From: Acidimicrobiaceae bacterium
GTDB lineage: Bacteria; Actinomycetota; Acidimicrobiia; Acidimicrobiales; RAAP-2
Length of the DNA: 64,000 nucleotides
Direction: 5' to 3'
NCBI GenBank assembly: GCA_003133325.1
Contig: PKXA01000072.1
Coordinates: 1-64,000 of the forward strand
A program made the translations under genes and the position numbers. Numbering within the stretch: position 1 is the stretch's first letter; every line of letters begins with the position of its first letter. Below the pieces are notes generated by a model that saw only the letters and a list, made by a program, of their open reading frames with translations, made no database searches and had not been told where the DNA came from. Of this stretch, positions 1 through 8,953 are shown one piece after another.

Positions 1-333
1 TTCGCCTTCGGCGATGCCGGCTACCACGGGTCGGCCGGTGGCGCCCCGCTCAACAGACCGATCGTGGGGATGGCGCCAACTCCCGATGGGCGCGGCTATT
101 GGCTGGCGGCGTCCGATGGCGGGATCTTCTCCTTCGGCGACGCCGGCTACCACGGTTCGGCCGGCGGCGTCCCGCTCAATAGCCCGATCGTCCTCATTGA
201 GGCAGCTCCCGATGGAGGGGGCTATTGGCTGGTGGCCTCCGACGGGGGGATCTTCAGCTTCGGTGACGCTGGGTTCTTCGGGTCCGCCGGTGGGCTTCCG
301 CTCAACAAACCCATCGTCGGAATGGCCATCTGA
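1..333 (+). CDS. C-terminal end of a tandem 42-residue repeat protein (partial)
   Basis: The frame is open from the window edge to a TGA at 331-333, so only the C-terminus is seen. It consists of a repeat of exactly 126 bp (GDAG motifs begin at 10, 136 and 262), giving 42-residue units of the type [27 protein letters not shown]. The aromatic/glycine-rich units with SDGG and FGD turns look like blades of a beta-propeller or a cell-surface repeat. Such repeats are common in large secreted or surface proteins of Acidimicrobiia, but their function is not established. The catalytic or anchoring part, if any, lies outside the window. It converges on gatB with a 7-bp gap. Confidence 0.75.
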   Translation, partial: FAFGDAGYHGSAGGAPLNRPIVGMAPTPDGRGYWLAASDGGIFSFGDAGYHGSAGGVPLNSPIVLIEAAPDGGGYWLVASDGGIFSFGDAGFFGSAGGLPLNKPIVGMAI

Positions 334-340
334 CCCTCGG

Positions 341-1780
341 TCAGCCCCGTAGGCGCTGCAGCTCGGCCACCACGGCCTTGCCGTTGGCCTGGCCACGGGT
401 CGACTTCATCACCTGTCCGATGAACACCTGGGCCAGTTTGTCCTCCCCCGCACAGTAGCGGGCCCACTCGTCAGGATTGCCTTCGATCGCGTGGGCCACG
501 GTGACCGACAACAAGTTGTCGGACATGGCCTCGAACCCCTTTTCCCGGGCGATGGCCGACGGGTCACCACCGCCCGCAGCCAACAGTTCGGCCAGCACGG
601 TCTTGGCCTGGGTGGAACTGAGCGTACCGGCGGCCTCCATCGACAACAGGGTCACAAAGGACCCGGGGTCGAGTTGGCGGGCGGCCTCCGGGTCGGCGGC
701 CGCCTCGTTGGCGGTCCGAGCCAACGCCAGTGCCGTCGGGATGCCACCGGCAATGGCCTCGACCACCAGATCGTCCAAGCCGAGGTCGACCACCGTCGCT
801 ACCTGTTCGGTCCGGGCATCGGTGACGTTCCCGGCATCCCTGAGCAGATCGGCCAAGCGAGCGCGGCGTTGGGCCGGCATCATCCCCAGGGCGTCAGCCA
901 CTGCCTCCTTCCAATCGGAGTCGGGAACCAACGGCACCAAATCCGGCTCGAGAAAGTACCGATAGTCGTACGCATCCTCCTTCGAGCGCAGCATCACCGT
1001 TCGGCTGGCATCCTCATCCCAATGCCGAGTCTGTTGCATGATCTGCTCCCCCGATTCGATCAGGGCAATCTGTCGCCCGGCCTCGTAGTCGATGGCCCGG
1101 CCCACCGACCGCACCGAGTTCAGGTTCTTGATTTCGCACCGGGTCCCGAACGGGTCGTCGGCCGACCGGCGCACCGAGACATTGGCGTCGACCCGCATCG
1201 ATCCCTCTTCCATCTTCCCGTCCGACGCCCCCGTCGCCACCAGCACCGACCGCAACTCGGTGACATACGCCCGGGCCTGCGCCGAGGTGCGGAGGTCCGG
1301 ACAACTGACGATCTCCACCAGCGGGACTCCGGAACGGTTGTAATCGACCAACGAATAATCGGCGCCATGAATACGTCCGGTAACTCCGGCGTGGGTGGTC
1401 TTTCCGGTGTCTTCCTCCATATGCGCCCGTTCGATCCCGACCCGAAAACCGTCAGGTAACTCGAGCCAGCCATCGACGTTGATCGGTTCGTCATATTGGC
1501 TGATCTGATAGTCCTTGGCCTGATCCGGGTAGAAGTAGTTCTTCCGGTGGAAGGTGGACGGACGAATCTCACAGTTGAGGGCGGTGCCGATGGCCATGGC
1601 CATCTCCACCGCCTTCTGGTTGAGCACGGGAAGTGAGCCGGGGAGACCGAGACATACCGGGCACACATTGGTATTGGGCTCGTTCCCGAACATGTTGGGA
1701 CATCCACAGAACAACTTGGTGGTCGTCTTCAGCTCGCAGTGGACCTCGAGCCCGATCACCATCACCCAACCGTCGGTCAC
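341..1780 (-). CDS. gatB: Asp-tRNA(Asn)/Glu-tRNA(Gln) amidotransferase subunit B
   Basis: 479 residues, the normal GatB length. The N-terminus carries the family sequence IGLEVHCEL and the cysteine pairs FCGCPN and CPVCLG that bind zinc. The C-terminus is the GatB/YqeY tRNA-binding domain, ending with the typical [13 protein letters not shown]. GatB binds the misacylated tRNA and phosphorylates the Glu/Asp side chain before amidation with ammonia channelled from GatA. It overlaps gatA by 4 bp (ATGA), so the subunits are translationally coupled. This implies indirect formation of Gln-tRNA and/or Asn-tRNA in this organism. Confidence 0.97.
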   Translation of the reverse strand: MTDGWVMVIGLEVHCELKTTTKLFCGCPNMFGNEPNTNVCPVCLGLPGSLPVLNQKAVEMAMAIGTALNCEIRPSTFHRKNYFYPDQAKDYQISQYDEPINVDGWLELPDGFRVGIERAHMEEDTGKTTHAGVTGRIHGADYSLVDYNRSGVPLVEIVSCPDLRTSAQARAYVTELRSVLVATGASDGKMEEGSMRVDANVSVRRSADDPFGTRCEIKNLNSVRSVGRAIDYEAGRQIALIESGEQIMQQTRHWDEDASRTVMLRSKEDAYDYRYFLEPDLVPLVPDSDWKEAVADALGMMPAQRRARLADLLRDAGNVTDARTEQVATVVDLGLDDLVVEAIAGGIPTALALARTANEAAADPEAARQLDPGSFVTLLSMEAAGTLSSTQAKTVLAELLAAGGGDPSAIAREKGFEAMSDNLLSVTVAHAIEGNPDEWARYCAGEDKLAQVFIGQVMKSTRGQANGKAVVAELQRLRG

Positions 1781-3240
1781 GTTCGGCCTCCCCCCGTCGA
1801 GGCCGCCGCTTCGATGACGGCAGCCGCTTCGATGACGGCCGCCGCCCGAAGCAGTGTGCTTTCGGCCAACGCGGGGGCAAGCAGTTGCACCCCGACCGGG
1901 AGTCCGTCATCCCCTCTCCCGAATGGGATGCTGATGGCCGGGTGCCCGGCCAGATTGCTCGGAATGGTGCACACATCCGAGAGGTACATGGTCATCGGGT
2001 CCCCGACCTTGGCTCCGATGGGAAACGCCGTCGATGGGGTGGTGGGACCCAGCAACACATCACATCTGCGATACGCACGTTCGAATCCCTCGATGATCTT
2101 GGTTCGCACCCGGAGCGCCTGGCTGTAGTAGGCGTCCATGTACCCGGCGGACAGTGCGTAGGTCCCGAGCATGATGCGGCGCTTGACTTCGGCACCGAAA
2201 CCGGCGGAGCGGGTGGCGGTGTTCATTGCCATGGTGTCCTCGGCGTCCACCCGCAGACCGAAGCGAACTCCGTCGTAGCGCGCCAGGTTGGACGACGCCT
2301 CCGCCGGAGCGATCAGATAGTAGGCGGACAGTCCGAGCCGGACCTCGGGTACCGATATCTCCTCGAGGCGTGCGCCAGCCGCCGCGCATGCTTCGGCGGC
2401 CTGGCGGGTACGGGCGACCACGTCGGCGTCGGCACCCTCGAGGAACTCGGTCAACACGCCGACGGTCATCCCTTGGATGCCCTCGTCCAGTGCCGACAGG
2501 ACCCGAGGGGCCGGTCGGTCGAGACACGTGGAGTCTGCGGGATCGTGGCCACCGATCACGTCGAACACCAACGCGGCGTCGGCCACGGTGGTGGTCAACG
2601 GCCCTATCTGGTCCAAAGAGCTGGCGAATGCAACCAACCCGTAGCGGGACACCGTGCCGTAGGTGGGCTTCATTCCCACCACCCCACACAGGGCGGCCGG
2701 TTGACGAATGGATCCACCGGTGTCCGTACCGAGCGCCACCGGCGCGAATCCCACTGCCACCGCGGCGGCGGAGCCCCCCGAGGAGCCCCCTGGAACGCGA
2801 CTGGTGTCGTGGGGGTTCCGGGTCGGGCCGAAGGCGGAGTTCTCGGTGGACGAACCCATGGCGAACTCGTCCATATTGGTCTTGCCCACCATGACTGCAC
2901 CGGCCTCACCCAACCGGGTCACCACCGTGGCGTCATACGGGGGGCGCCAGCCGTCGAGGATCCGGGACGAACAGGTGGTCGGCACCCCTCGGGTGCACAG
3001 GTTGTCCTTCAGCGCCACCGGCACCCCGGCCAACAGGCCAGGGTCCCCCCCCGACGCCACCAGTTGGTCGACGATGGTCGCCTGCGCACGAGCGGCATCC
3101 CGGGTAACCAGATTGAACGCGTGGATCTCGCCATCGTGGGCGTCGATGGCAGCCAGATAGTCGTCGAGGACCTCGACCGCGCTGGCTTCCCCATTGCGTA
3201 TGGCGGCAGCCAGGCCGAGCGCCGACCGGGGAGGCGTCAC
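1777..3240 (-). CDS. gatA: Asp/Glu-tRNA amidotransferase subunit A
   Basis: 487-residue amidase-signature protein. The Ser-cisSer-Lys triad is visible: K78 in VALKDN, cis-Ser S153 in the GGSSGGS loop, and nucleophile S177 in [10 protein letters not shown]. GatA hydrolyses glutamine and passes ammonia to GatB. It starts with ATG and overlaps gatC by 4 bp and gatB by 4 bp. A short VIEAAA duplication near the C-terminus (residues about 470-483, TCGATGACGGC repeats near 1813-1840) is a small oddity that should not affect the catalytic core. Confidence 0.97.
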   Translation of the reverse strand: MTPPRSALGLAAAIRNGEASAVEVLDDYLAAIDAHDGEIHAFNLVTRDAARAQATIVDQLVASGGDPGLLAGVPVALKDNLCTRGVPTTCSSRILDGWRPPYDATVVTRLGEAGAVMVGKTNMDEFAMGSSTENSAFGPTRNPHDTSRVPGGSSGGSAAAVAVGFAPVALGTDTGGSIRQPAALCGVVGMKPTYGTVSRYGLVAFASSLDQIGPLTTTVADAALVFDVIGGHDPADSTCLDRPAPRVLSALDEGIQGMTVGVLTEFLEGADADVVARTRQAAEACAAAGARLEEISVPEVRLGLSAYYLIAPAEASSNLARYDGVRFGLRVDAEDTMAMNTATRSAGFGAEVKRRIMLGTYALSAGYMDAYYSQALRVRTKIIEGFERAYRRCDVLLGPTTPSTAFPIGAKVGDPMTMYLSDVCTIPSNLAGHPAISIPFGRGDDGLPVGVQLLAPALAESTLLRAAAVIEAAAVIEAAASTGGGRT

Positions 3241-3545
3241 GGGGCCTCGCCGAGAATGCGCGGCACACGGAACCGATGGTCCTCGACGGAGGGAGCGGCA
3301 GCGAGGACCTCCTCGCGATCGACGGTCTGGCCGGGGATATCAGGCCTCAGCACATTGATCACCGCCATGGCATGGGCGGTGGGGGGCACGTCGGCGAGGT
3401 CGAGCAGCGCCACGTCGGCGGCATGGTCGAGAACCACCGCCAGTTGCCCGGTGAACAGGTCGAGTTCTTCGTCGCTGAGGTGGAGTCGGGCCAGACCTGC
3501 GACATGAGCCACGTCCTCGCGAGTCAGCCGAGGGGTGTCCACCAT
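3237..3545 (-). CDS. gatC: Asp/Glu-tRNA amidotransferase subunit C
   Basis: 102 residues from the ATG at 3545, giving the N-terminus [20 protein letters not shown]. This matches the GatC family (helical start with V..(V/I)A.LARL.L.E.E). A longer in-frame extension exists, but it lies inside the upstream esterase gene. The chosen start overlaps the esterase stop as TGATG. GatC is the small chaperone-like subunit that wraps around GatA and stabilises the GatA-GatB interface. It is the first amidotransferase gene of the C-A-B order. Confidence 0.93.
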   Translation of the reverse strand: MVDTPRLTREDVAHVAGLARLHLSDEELDLFTGQLAVVLDHAADVALLDLADVPPTAHAMAVINVLRPDIPGQTVDREEVLAAAPSVEDHRFRVPRILGEAP

Positions 3546-4321
3546 CAGGACGCCCGCGCCACGCCCGGCCCGCCCAGGACCTCGACGGCAAAGGCCACCA
3601 CCCGCTCTTCGATCACCGGTGCGTCCCAATCGAGGGTGGCAACGTGATAGCTGCGTTCGAGATAGATCCTCTCGATCGGGCCACCCACCCCGCGTTCGAG
3701 GACATCGCCGGATTCAACCGCCACCACATGGTCGACCCGGCTGCTGATCAGCAGGGTGGGGCAACGGATCTCCCCCAACAGAGGCTCCACGGTGTCAACC
3801 GCTTCGAACAGGGAGAGGGCGGCAGCCAAAGGCGAGGTGGCATACGCCAGCTCCACCGGGCCTTCTTTGGCGATGTCCGAGCCGATCCCGTCCACCAGTT
3901 CGGTGCCGGCCGCCAACAGATCACGGATGACCGCCCGGAGCTCCTCCGGCGGGGGGTCGACCAACGGATTGACGACGGCGATACCGGCGATCTCCGGGTG
4001 GCGGGCGGCCAACCAGCAGCTGAGGGTCCCCCCCATGGACAGGCCGGTCACGATCACCTTTTCACACCGGGCCGCCAACGCCAGATAGGCGGCTTCCGCT
4101 GCTCCCGACCAGTCCTCCCACCGAGTCGGCACCAGGTCCTCGACGGCGGTGCCATGTCCGGGCAGCAGCGGCAGATCGACGGTGAATCCCGCCTTCCCCA
4201 ACGCCAAGGCCAGCGGTCGCATCGACTGCGGGTTGCCGGTGAACCCGTGGAGGACGAGCGCGCCATGGGATCCGCCTTCGGACGACCACGGTTCGGCACC
4301 TGACATGATCGAGGCAGTCAT
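3545..4321 (-). CDS. Est30-type carboxylesterase / monoacylglycerol lipase
   Basis: About 258 residues, alpha/beta hydrolase. The oxyanion-loop sequence LHGFTGNPQSM is followed by a GLSMGG nucleophile elbow. The acid is in SSRVDHVV and the histidine in RSYHVATLDWDA, matching the Est30/thermostable monoglyceride lipase family that cleaves short and medium acyl esters. The frame extends further upstream, but the family N-terminus begins close to the ATG at 4321. The ATG at 4306 is an alternative, and neither has a strong Shine-Dalgarno. Its stop overlaps gatC by 1 bp, so it leads the gatCAB operon. A functional link with tRNA amidation is not obvious. Confidence 0.82.
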   Translation of the reverse strand: MTASIMSGAEPWSSEGGSHGALVLHGFTGNPQSMRPLALALGKAGFTVDLPLLPGHGTAVEDLVPTRWEDWSGAAEAAYLALAARCEKVIVTGLSMGGTLSCWLAARHPEIAGIAVVNPLVDPPPEELRAVIRDLLAAGTELVDGIGSDIAKEGPVELAYATSPLAAALSLFEAVDTVEPLLGEIRCPTLLISSRVDHVVAVESGDVLERGVGGPIERIYLERSYHVATLDWDAPVIEERVVAFAVEVLGGPGVARAS

Positions 4322-4443
4322 GGTCCGGCATGCTATCGGTGATACCGACGGCGCCCGGGCGGCCACGGGTTCCTCAATCGCCGCGGCGCTATGGTTGCCT
4401 GGCACGAGAGACCACGTATTGATAGGCAAGGAGCAACGTACCC

Positions 4444-4851
4444 ATGGCCGCACATCTCTTTCTCAGCGACGAATGGCTCATCGAGGCTCGGAGTATCCGG
4501 GCCGAATTCCACGGCAAGGGTGAGCCCATTCCCCACTCGGTAAGGATGAATCTGGTGATCACCGCGGTTCCCTTCGGAGAGGGTACGGTCAACGCCCATA
4601 TGGACACCACGTCGGGCCAACTCGAGCTCGACATGGACCATATCGACCCGGCGGACCTCAAGGTGACGCTCGATTACGAAATTGCCAAGGCCATCCTCAT
4701 CGAGGGAAATCCCCAGGCGGGCATGCAGGCATTCATGTCCGGCAAGATCAGGGTCGAAGGCGACATCGCCAAGCTCATGGTCATGCAGACGAGCGGTGCC
4801 GACCCGACAACTGAACAAGTGGCGGCTCGGATCAAAGCGATGACCGAGTAG
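4444..4851 (+). CDS. SCP2 sterol-carrier-like domain protein
   Basis: 135 residues with an AAGGAG Shine-Dalgarno about 10 bases before the ATG. The second half has the SCP2 fold signature: a beta-strand run ending in VTLDYEIAKAILIEGNP, then QAFMSGKIRVEGDIAKLM. This is the classic FM.GKI.V.GD..KLM motif lining the lipid-binding cavity. Single-domain SCP2 proteins bind acyl-CoA or other hydrophobic ligands. It is transcribed divergently from the esterase and converges on an MFS exporter. Confidence 0.82.
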   Translation: MAAHLFLSDEWLIEARSIRAEFHGKGEPIPHSVRMNLVITAVPFGEGTVNAHMDTTSGQLELDMDHIDPADLKVTLDYEIAKAILIEGNPQAGMQAFMSGKIRVEGDIAKLMVMQTSGADPTTEQVAARIKAMTE

Positions 4852-4852
4852 T

Positions 4853-6481
4853 TCAGCCGGACGGCGACTCAACCGCGGTGATCCCTCGGCTGGGGCGCGG
4901 GGTGTTCTTCATGAACATGCCACACCCGGCCGCGGCCACCGCCGCCACCACTCCCACCAGATAGGCGCGGTGGAAGGAATGGAGGGTACCCACCCCCCCG
5001 TGGGCTGACGCCTGCACCGTGACCATGACCTGTATGCCGGCCACCACCCCGATCTGGGTGATCAACTGTTGGGCTGCACTCATGACTCCGAGCTCATCCG
5101 CCTTCACCTCGTTGGAGGCCAGCGAGGATGTCGACGGTGTGAGAATGCCGATGCCCGCACCCGAAAGGGCCAGGGCGATCATGATGATGACCAACGACGG
5201 ATGTACTCCGAGTTGGGTGAAGACCACCATTGAACCGGCCAGCGTGGCCGCCCCCACCACGGTGGAGATCCGTTCACCGATCACCACGGCTGTATATCCA
5301 GCAATGGGAGCAATGAGCGAAAACAGGAGTGGTCTTGCCGTGGACACCAAGCCGGCCCGCGTTTCGCTATAGCCATAGATACCTTCCATCAACAATGGGA
5401 ACAGAAAGAACCCACCCATATAGGCGAAGTTGGCCAAGGCCTTGGCCACCAGAGGGAATGTGAAGTTCCGCAACCGGAAGTAGCGCAGCGGAATCAGCGG
5501 ATGGTCGGCCCGCTGTTCCTGCAACACGAACCAGATGCCGGTGATGATCGAGGCTCCCAAGATGCTCAAGATGACGGGCGAACCGAAACCCCGCGCCGGT
5601 GCCAAGTTGAGGGCCATCAAACCCAATGTCACCGAGGCGGCCAGGGTGAACGATCCCGTCCAGTCGAGATGACGCCACGGGCGGTTTCGCAGTTCGGCCA
5701 ACGGCGCCCCACCGTTGGAGTGCATCTCGAGGCCCCCTTCGGATGAGTGGATTCGGCCCGGCAGCACAACCACGGCGAGCACCGCCGCAACCGCCATCAA
5801 CGGCAACTCGCCCCAAAAGAGGGCGCGCCAGCCGAAGTACTGGATGATGGGTGCGCCAACTGTCACCCCGATGACCGGCCCGCCTGCTCCCACCAGTGCC
5901 CACCATCCCAAGGCCTTGACCCGATCTTCGTGGGAGAAGACCTGGAGCACCAGAGCCATCGACGCAGCTCCGGTGGCGGCGCCCTCTATCCCGTCCAGCA
6001 ACCTGGCGCCGATCAGCACCCCCGCAGTGGGAGCGGTGGCCGTCAACACCACACAGACCGCGGCTCCGAGCAGGCCCCAGAGGTAGAGGCGCCGATAACC
6101 ACCGATATCCCCCAGTTTGCCGAGAACCGGGGCCGCCACCCCGAACGCCAACAAAGGTCCGGTCGACGTCCAGGTGAGGGTGGAGACCGAGGTGTGGAGC
6201 TGGTGGGCGACCTGGGGAAGCGCCACCACAAACACGGTGAAGGTGATGTTCACCGAGAGCAGCCCGGCCAGCACGGTCCAAAGGACCCACCACTGGTACC
6301 GATCCGAGGAGCGGACCCTTCGATGCATCCGGTGGCGGAAGAGAAGGGGCCACGGAACGACGATCCCCCCTTCAGCGCCGGCTCCGGTGCCGCTGAGCAT
6401 CGCCTCAGCCTCGATCACCTCCGAGGAGTCGAACCCGTGATCTCTCCCGGCCAGACCACCTCTGTCGACCGGTGTCACCAT
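4853..6481 (-). CDS. MFS transporter, DHA2 (14-TM) drug:proton antiporter type
   Basis: 542 residues. A roughly 55-residue hydrophilic N-terminus is followed by about 14 hydrophobic segments beginning at WWVLWTVLAGLLSVNITFTV. MFS motif A appears as GKLGDIGGYRRLY between TM2 and TM3, and a motif-C-like GAGGPVIG lies in TM5. Length and helix count fit the DHA2 family, whose members export cationic drugs or lipophilic compounds by proton antiport. Its ATG follows the TGA of the upstream SDR immediately (TGAATG), so the pair is co-translated. The substrate cannot be read from sequence. Confidence 0.85.
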   Translation of the reverse strand: MVTPVDRGGLAGRDHGFDSSEVIEAEAMLSGTGAGAEGGIVVPWPLLFRHRMHRRVRSSDRYQWWVLWTVLAGLLSVNITFTVFVVALPQVAHQLHTSVSTLTWTSTGPLLAFGVAAPVLGKLGDIGGYRRLYLWGLLGAAVCVVLTATAPTAGVLIGARLLDGIEGAATGAASMALVLQVFSHEDRVKALGWWALVGAGGPVIGVTVGAPIIQYFGWRALFWGELPLMAVAAVLAVVVLPGRIHSSEGGLEMHSNGGAPLAELRNRPWRHLDWTGSFTLAASVTLGLMALNLAPARGFGSPVILSILGASIITGIWFVLQEQRADHPLIPLRYFRLRNFTFPLVAKALANFAYMGGFFLFPLLMEGIYGYSETRAGLVSTARPLLFSLIAPIAGYTAVVIGERISTVVGAATLAGSMVVFTQLGVHPSLVIIMIALALSGAGIGILTPSTSSLASNEVKADELGVMSAAQQLITQIGVVAGIQVMVTVQASAHGGVGTLHSFHRAYLVGVVAAVAAAGCGMFMKNTPRPSRGITAVESPSG

Positions 6482-7360
6482 TCAGCCACCGAGCCGGGGC
6501 ATCTCCGCCTGGAGCTGGGCAACTGTCCAACGGTCGTCCTTGTTGAGAGTCTTGGTCATCGTCCATGGTTGGAAGAGGCGAATCTGACCACCGTGGACGA
6601 GGTAGACCTTCCCGGTGGTGGGAGTACCCTCGGCGGCCAGATAGGCAACCAGGGGCGACACGTTGCCCGGGTCCCAGATATCAAACACAGAGGCATCGGT
6701 CGGAGCCTGCACGATCTCCGAGAGGCCGGGCGTCTGTTCGGTCAGACGGGTGCGGGCAGCCGGAGAGATGGCGTTGACCCGGATCCCGTACCGGGAAAGC
6801 TCCTCGGCGGCGATGATGGTGAGGGCGGCGATGCCGGCTTTGGCTGCGCCATAGTTGGCCTGACCGGGATTCCCCAGCAGGCCCGATGTCGACGAGGTGT
6901 TGATGATCGAGGCCTTCACCTCGACTCCATCCTTGGTCTGCTGGCGCCAGTAGGCGGCGGCGTGGCGGAGCGGGACGAAATGCCCTTTGAGGTGGACGTC
7001 GATGACCGTGTCCCATTCTTCCTCGGACATGTTGACCAACACCCGGTCGCGAAGAATCCCCGCGTTGTTCACCAGTACATGCAAGTTCCCAAAGGTCTCG
7101 ACGGCGGTATCTATCAACCGCTTCCCGCCATCCCAATCGGTGATGTCCTCGGCATTGGCAACGGCTTCGCCTCCGCCAGCAACAATCTCGTCCACCACTA
7201 GTTGGGCTGTCGACCGATCACCTCCCGAGCCGTCAGGCGCGCCACCAAAGTCGTTGACTACGACTTTCGCTCCTTCAGCGGCGAAAAGTAGTGCGTGCTC
7301 CCGACCGATACCGCGACCGGCTCCCGTGATGATGGCGATTCGCCCGTCCAATGCCCCCAT
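6482..7360 (-). CDS. Short-chain dehydrogenase/reductase (3-hydroxyacyl-CoA dehydrogenase-like)
   Basis: About 292 residues from the ATG at 7360, which has an AGGAGA Shine-Dalgarno at 7369-7374; a longer frame to 7402 lacks this. The Rossmann motif is TGAGRGIGRE, followed by NNAG and the Ser-Tyr-Lys catalytic set (NTSSTSG, then YGAAK). The insert VNDFGGAPDGSGGD after strand beta-2 is typical of SDRs related to the dehydrogenase part of peroxisomal multifunctional enzyme type 2. An NAD-dependent 3-hydroxyacyl-CoA or sterol-type oxidation is therefore likely. It is coupled to the MFS gene. The exact substrate is unknown. Confidence 0.85.
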   Translation of the reverse strand: MGALDGRIAIITGAGRGIGREHALLFAAEGAKVVVNDFGGAPDGSGGDRSTAQLVVDEIVAGGGEAVANAEDITDWDGGKRLIDTAVETFGNLHVLVNNAGILRDRVLVNMSEEEWDTVIDVHLKGHFVPLRHAAAYWRQQTKDGVEVKASIINTSSTSGLLGNPGQANYGAAKAGIAALTIIAAEELSRYGIRVNAISPAARTRLTEQTPGLSEIVQAPTDASVFDIWDPGNVSPLVAYLAAEGTPTTGKVYLVHGGQIRLFQPWTMTKTLNKDDRWTVAQLQAEMPRLGG

Positions 7361-7464
7361 GTCCCGACTCTCCTGTTTTGCCAACCTCGTGTCATTGACC
7401 ACGCCACCGAGAACCCGTTGCCCACCGATGGTGGGCCCACGTTGGCAGGAGCCTCATGCGATGG

Positions 7465-8601
7465 TCAAACCGGGATAGTCCCCTTGCGGATTCCGGCCCG
7501 TTCGGGTCTTTCCACCGCGATACCCAAGCCAGCTCCTGTCACAGCCTGCGCCATCCGTCTGACTCGGCCACGCTCCCCGGCGATGAGGACGTATTCGGTA
7601 TTTCGGACATGGGACACGGTTCCCACCTTCCGCCCCTTCTGGTTGTGGATGCCGATTCTCGCGCCCACGTAGCGAGCCGAATCGAATGCCACCACCTCCA
7701 CATGCCCTCGAGACGCACACATCTCAACGAGCTCATCGAGGGACAGCCACGACTCGTTGTTGTAGGAAAGGATCACGGTGTCGGCTCGGACTGCGGCGAT
7801 CACTCCCGCCAGCGCTTCCGGCATGGTCCGCCGGCTATTGAACGGACTCCGCCCGGTTGGCAACCGCAGGTCCTCACGCTTGCAGGCGATGCCGTAGTGG
7901 GTCGGAGCGTCCCATGCCACCAGCGTTTCCCATACGTGATAGTTCGACTCGTACCGATGTTGGTTGTACGGCGGGTCGAGATAGGCAAGGTCAACAGGGG
8001 TGAGACTGTCGGGGGTCTTGGTGTCGGTGACCAACTCACACGCGTCACCCTGCACCGCCCGGCCCGGACCCGACACCAGTTCAGGTATCCGTAACTCCAA
8101 GGGACGATGCGCCCGAGACGCCCACTGCTTGAGGTAGGCCATCTGCACCCCGGTAGTCGAATCCACCCGGTCGGCCGCTTCGAGCAGACTGGTCATCAGC
8201 ACCGGCCACAGCGGTGTCCCGGAATAACCGGCATCGATGGCATCGCGGATGGCATCGATGCGGGCGCCGTTCTCCGGTCGGAAAAACCTGGCCGATTCGC
8301 AAAACGTTTCCGTCACATACCCGGGACACCCCTCCAACCCGTTGAGGAATGCCACTGCATCGGACACCTCGGAGAGAAATGACGGAGTCTGATTCGGATC
8401 AGTGGCCACATAACATTGGGCCAGCACATGAGCGGCACGAGAGCTGTCCACTGCGGTGGTGTGGATCCCCAGCCGTTTCAAGGCCTGCGCCACCCGGGTG
8501 GTGCCGGTGAACAGATCGAGAGCGGTCACCGCCCCCGAGGCCACGGCCATCTCGGTGAGGGCGGGTACCAGGCGCCGTTTGGAACCGAGATACTTGATCA
8601 C
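7465..8601 (-). CDS. D12-class (Dam-like) N6-adenine DNA methyltransferase, orphan
   Basis: About 378 residues from the GTG at 8601, giving the family N-terminus VIKYLGSKRRLVP. The SAM-binding motif is DLFTGTTRVAQALKRLG and the catalytic motif IV is DPPYNQHRYESNYHVWET. The frame is open to 8688, but that start would overlap the upstream gene by 53 bp and adds nothing conserved. D12 enzymes methylate adenine N6 in short DNA sites. No restriction endonuclease or specificity subunit is adjacent. It is therefore an orphan methylase, either a regulatory mark, a phage or mobile relic, or a solitary modification enzyme. The target site cannot be predicted. Confidence 0.82.
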   Translation of the reverse strand: MIKYLGSKRRLVPALTEMAVASGAVTALDLFTGTTRVAQALKRLGIHTTAVDSSRAAHVLAQCYVATDPNQTPSFLSEVSDAVAFLNGLEGCPGYVTETFCESARFFRPENGARIDAIRDAIDAGYSGTPLWPVLMTSLLEAADRVDSTTGVQMAYLKQWASRAHRPLELRIPELVSGPGRAVQGDACELVTDTKTPDSLTPVDLAYLDPPYNQHRYESNYHVWETLVAWDAPTHYGIACKREDLRLPTGRSPFNSRRTMPEALAGVIAAVRADTVILSYNNESWLSLDELVEMCASRGHVEVVAFDSARYVGARIGIHNQKGRKVGTVSHVRNTEYVLIAGERGRVRRMAQAVTGAGLGIAVERPERAGIRKGTIPV

Positions 8602-8635
8602 CGGTTGGCGGGTCCCAGATTGGCCGACGACCGGG

Positions 8636-8953
8636 TCACTTGCGGCCGAACCGGCGAAACCACCAGTTGGGATCGCGGGCATGGGCATGGAAGTGGTCGG
8701 GGATCTGACGCATCACCCGGTCGAACGACCACCCATCCAAGCCCAACCGGTCGTCGGCCACAGACCCCAGTCGGGCCAGCATGTGCTCCACATCCGACTC
8801 CGGAGGTGCGTTGCCATGGAACTTCCAGACCACCATGGGAACGTCGCACGCTTCGCAGTCGGCCACCCAGCACGTGTCGTCCTCGTAGAACCACTCGGTG
8901 ATCTTGGCGGCTTCACACAGCTCGCACTCCGGGGTGGGCTCGGGTGCGGTCAT
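8636..8953 (-). CDS. Small cysteine-rich HIT-like protein of unknown function
   Basis: 105 residues from an ATG that overlaps the kinase stop (TGATG). Two CxxC pairs are visible (CELC near residue 10, CEAC near residue 35), followed by PMVVWKFHG. The C-terminus is MRQIPDHFHAHAR, whose histidine-rich end resembles the HxHxH region of HIT-domain nucleotide hydrolases. It could be a zinc-binding, HIT-related protein, but I do not recognise the family. It lies between a PASTA kinase and an orphan DNA methylase on the same strand and is probably co-transcribed with both. Confidence 0.65.
   Translation of the reverse strand: MTAPEPTPECELCEAAKITEWFYEDDTCWVADCEACDVPMVVWKFHGNAPPESDVEHMLARLGSVADDRLGLDGWSFDRVMRQIPDHFHAHARDPNWWFRRFGRK

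Noticed and set aside
1633-3507. 624-codon plus-strand frame
   Set aside because: It is the antisense shadow of gatB, gatA and gatC, with Arg/Gly/His-rich composition and no motif.
5747-7201. 484-codon plus-strand frame opposite the MFS and SDR genes
   Set aside because: It has low-complexity shadow composition, while the minus-strand frames carry clear family motifs.
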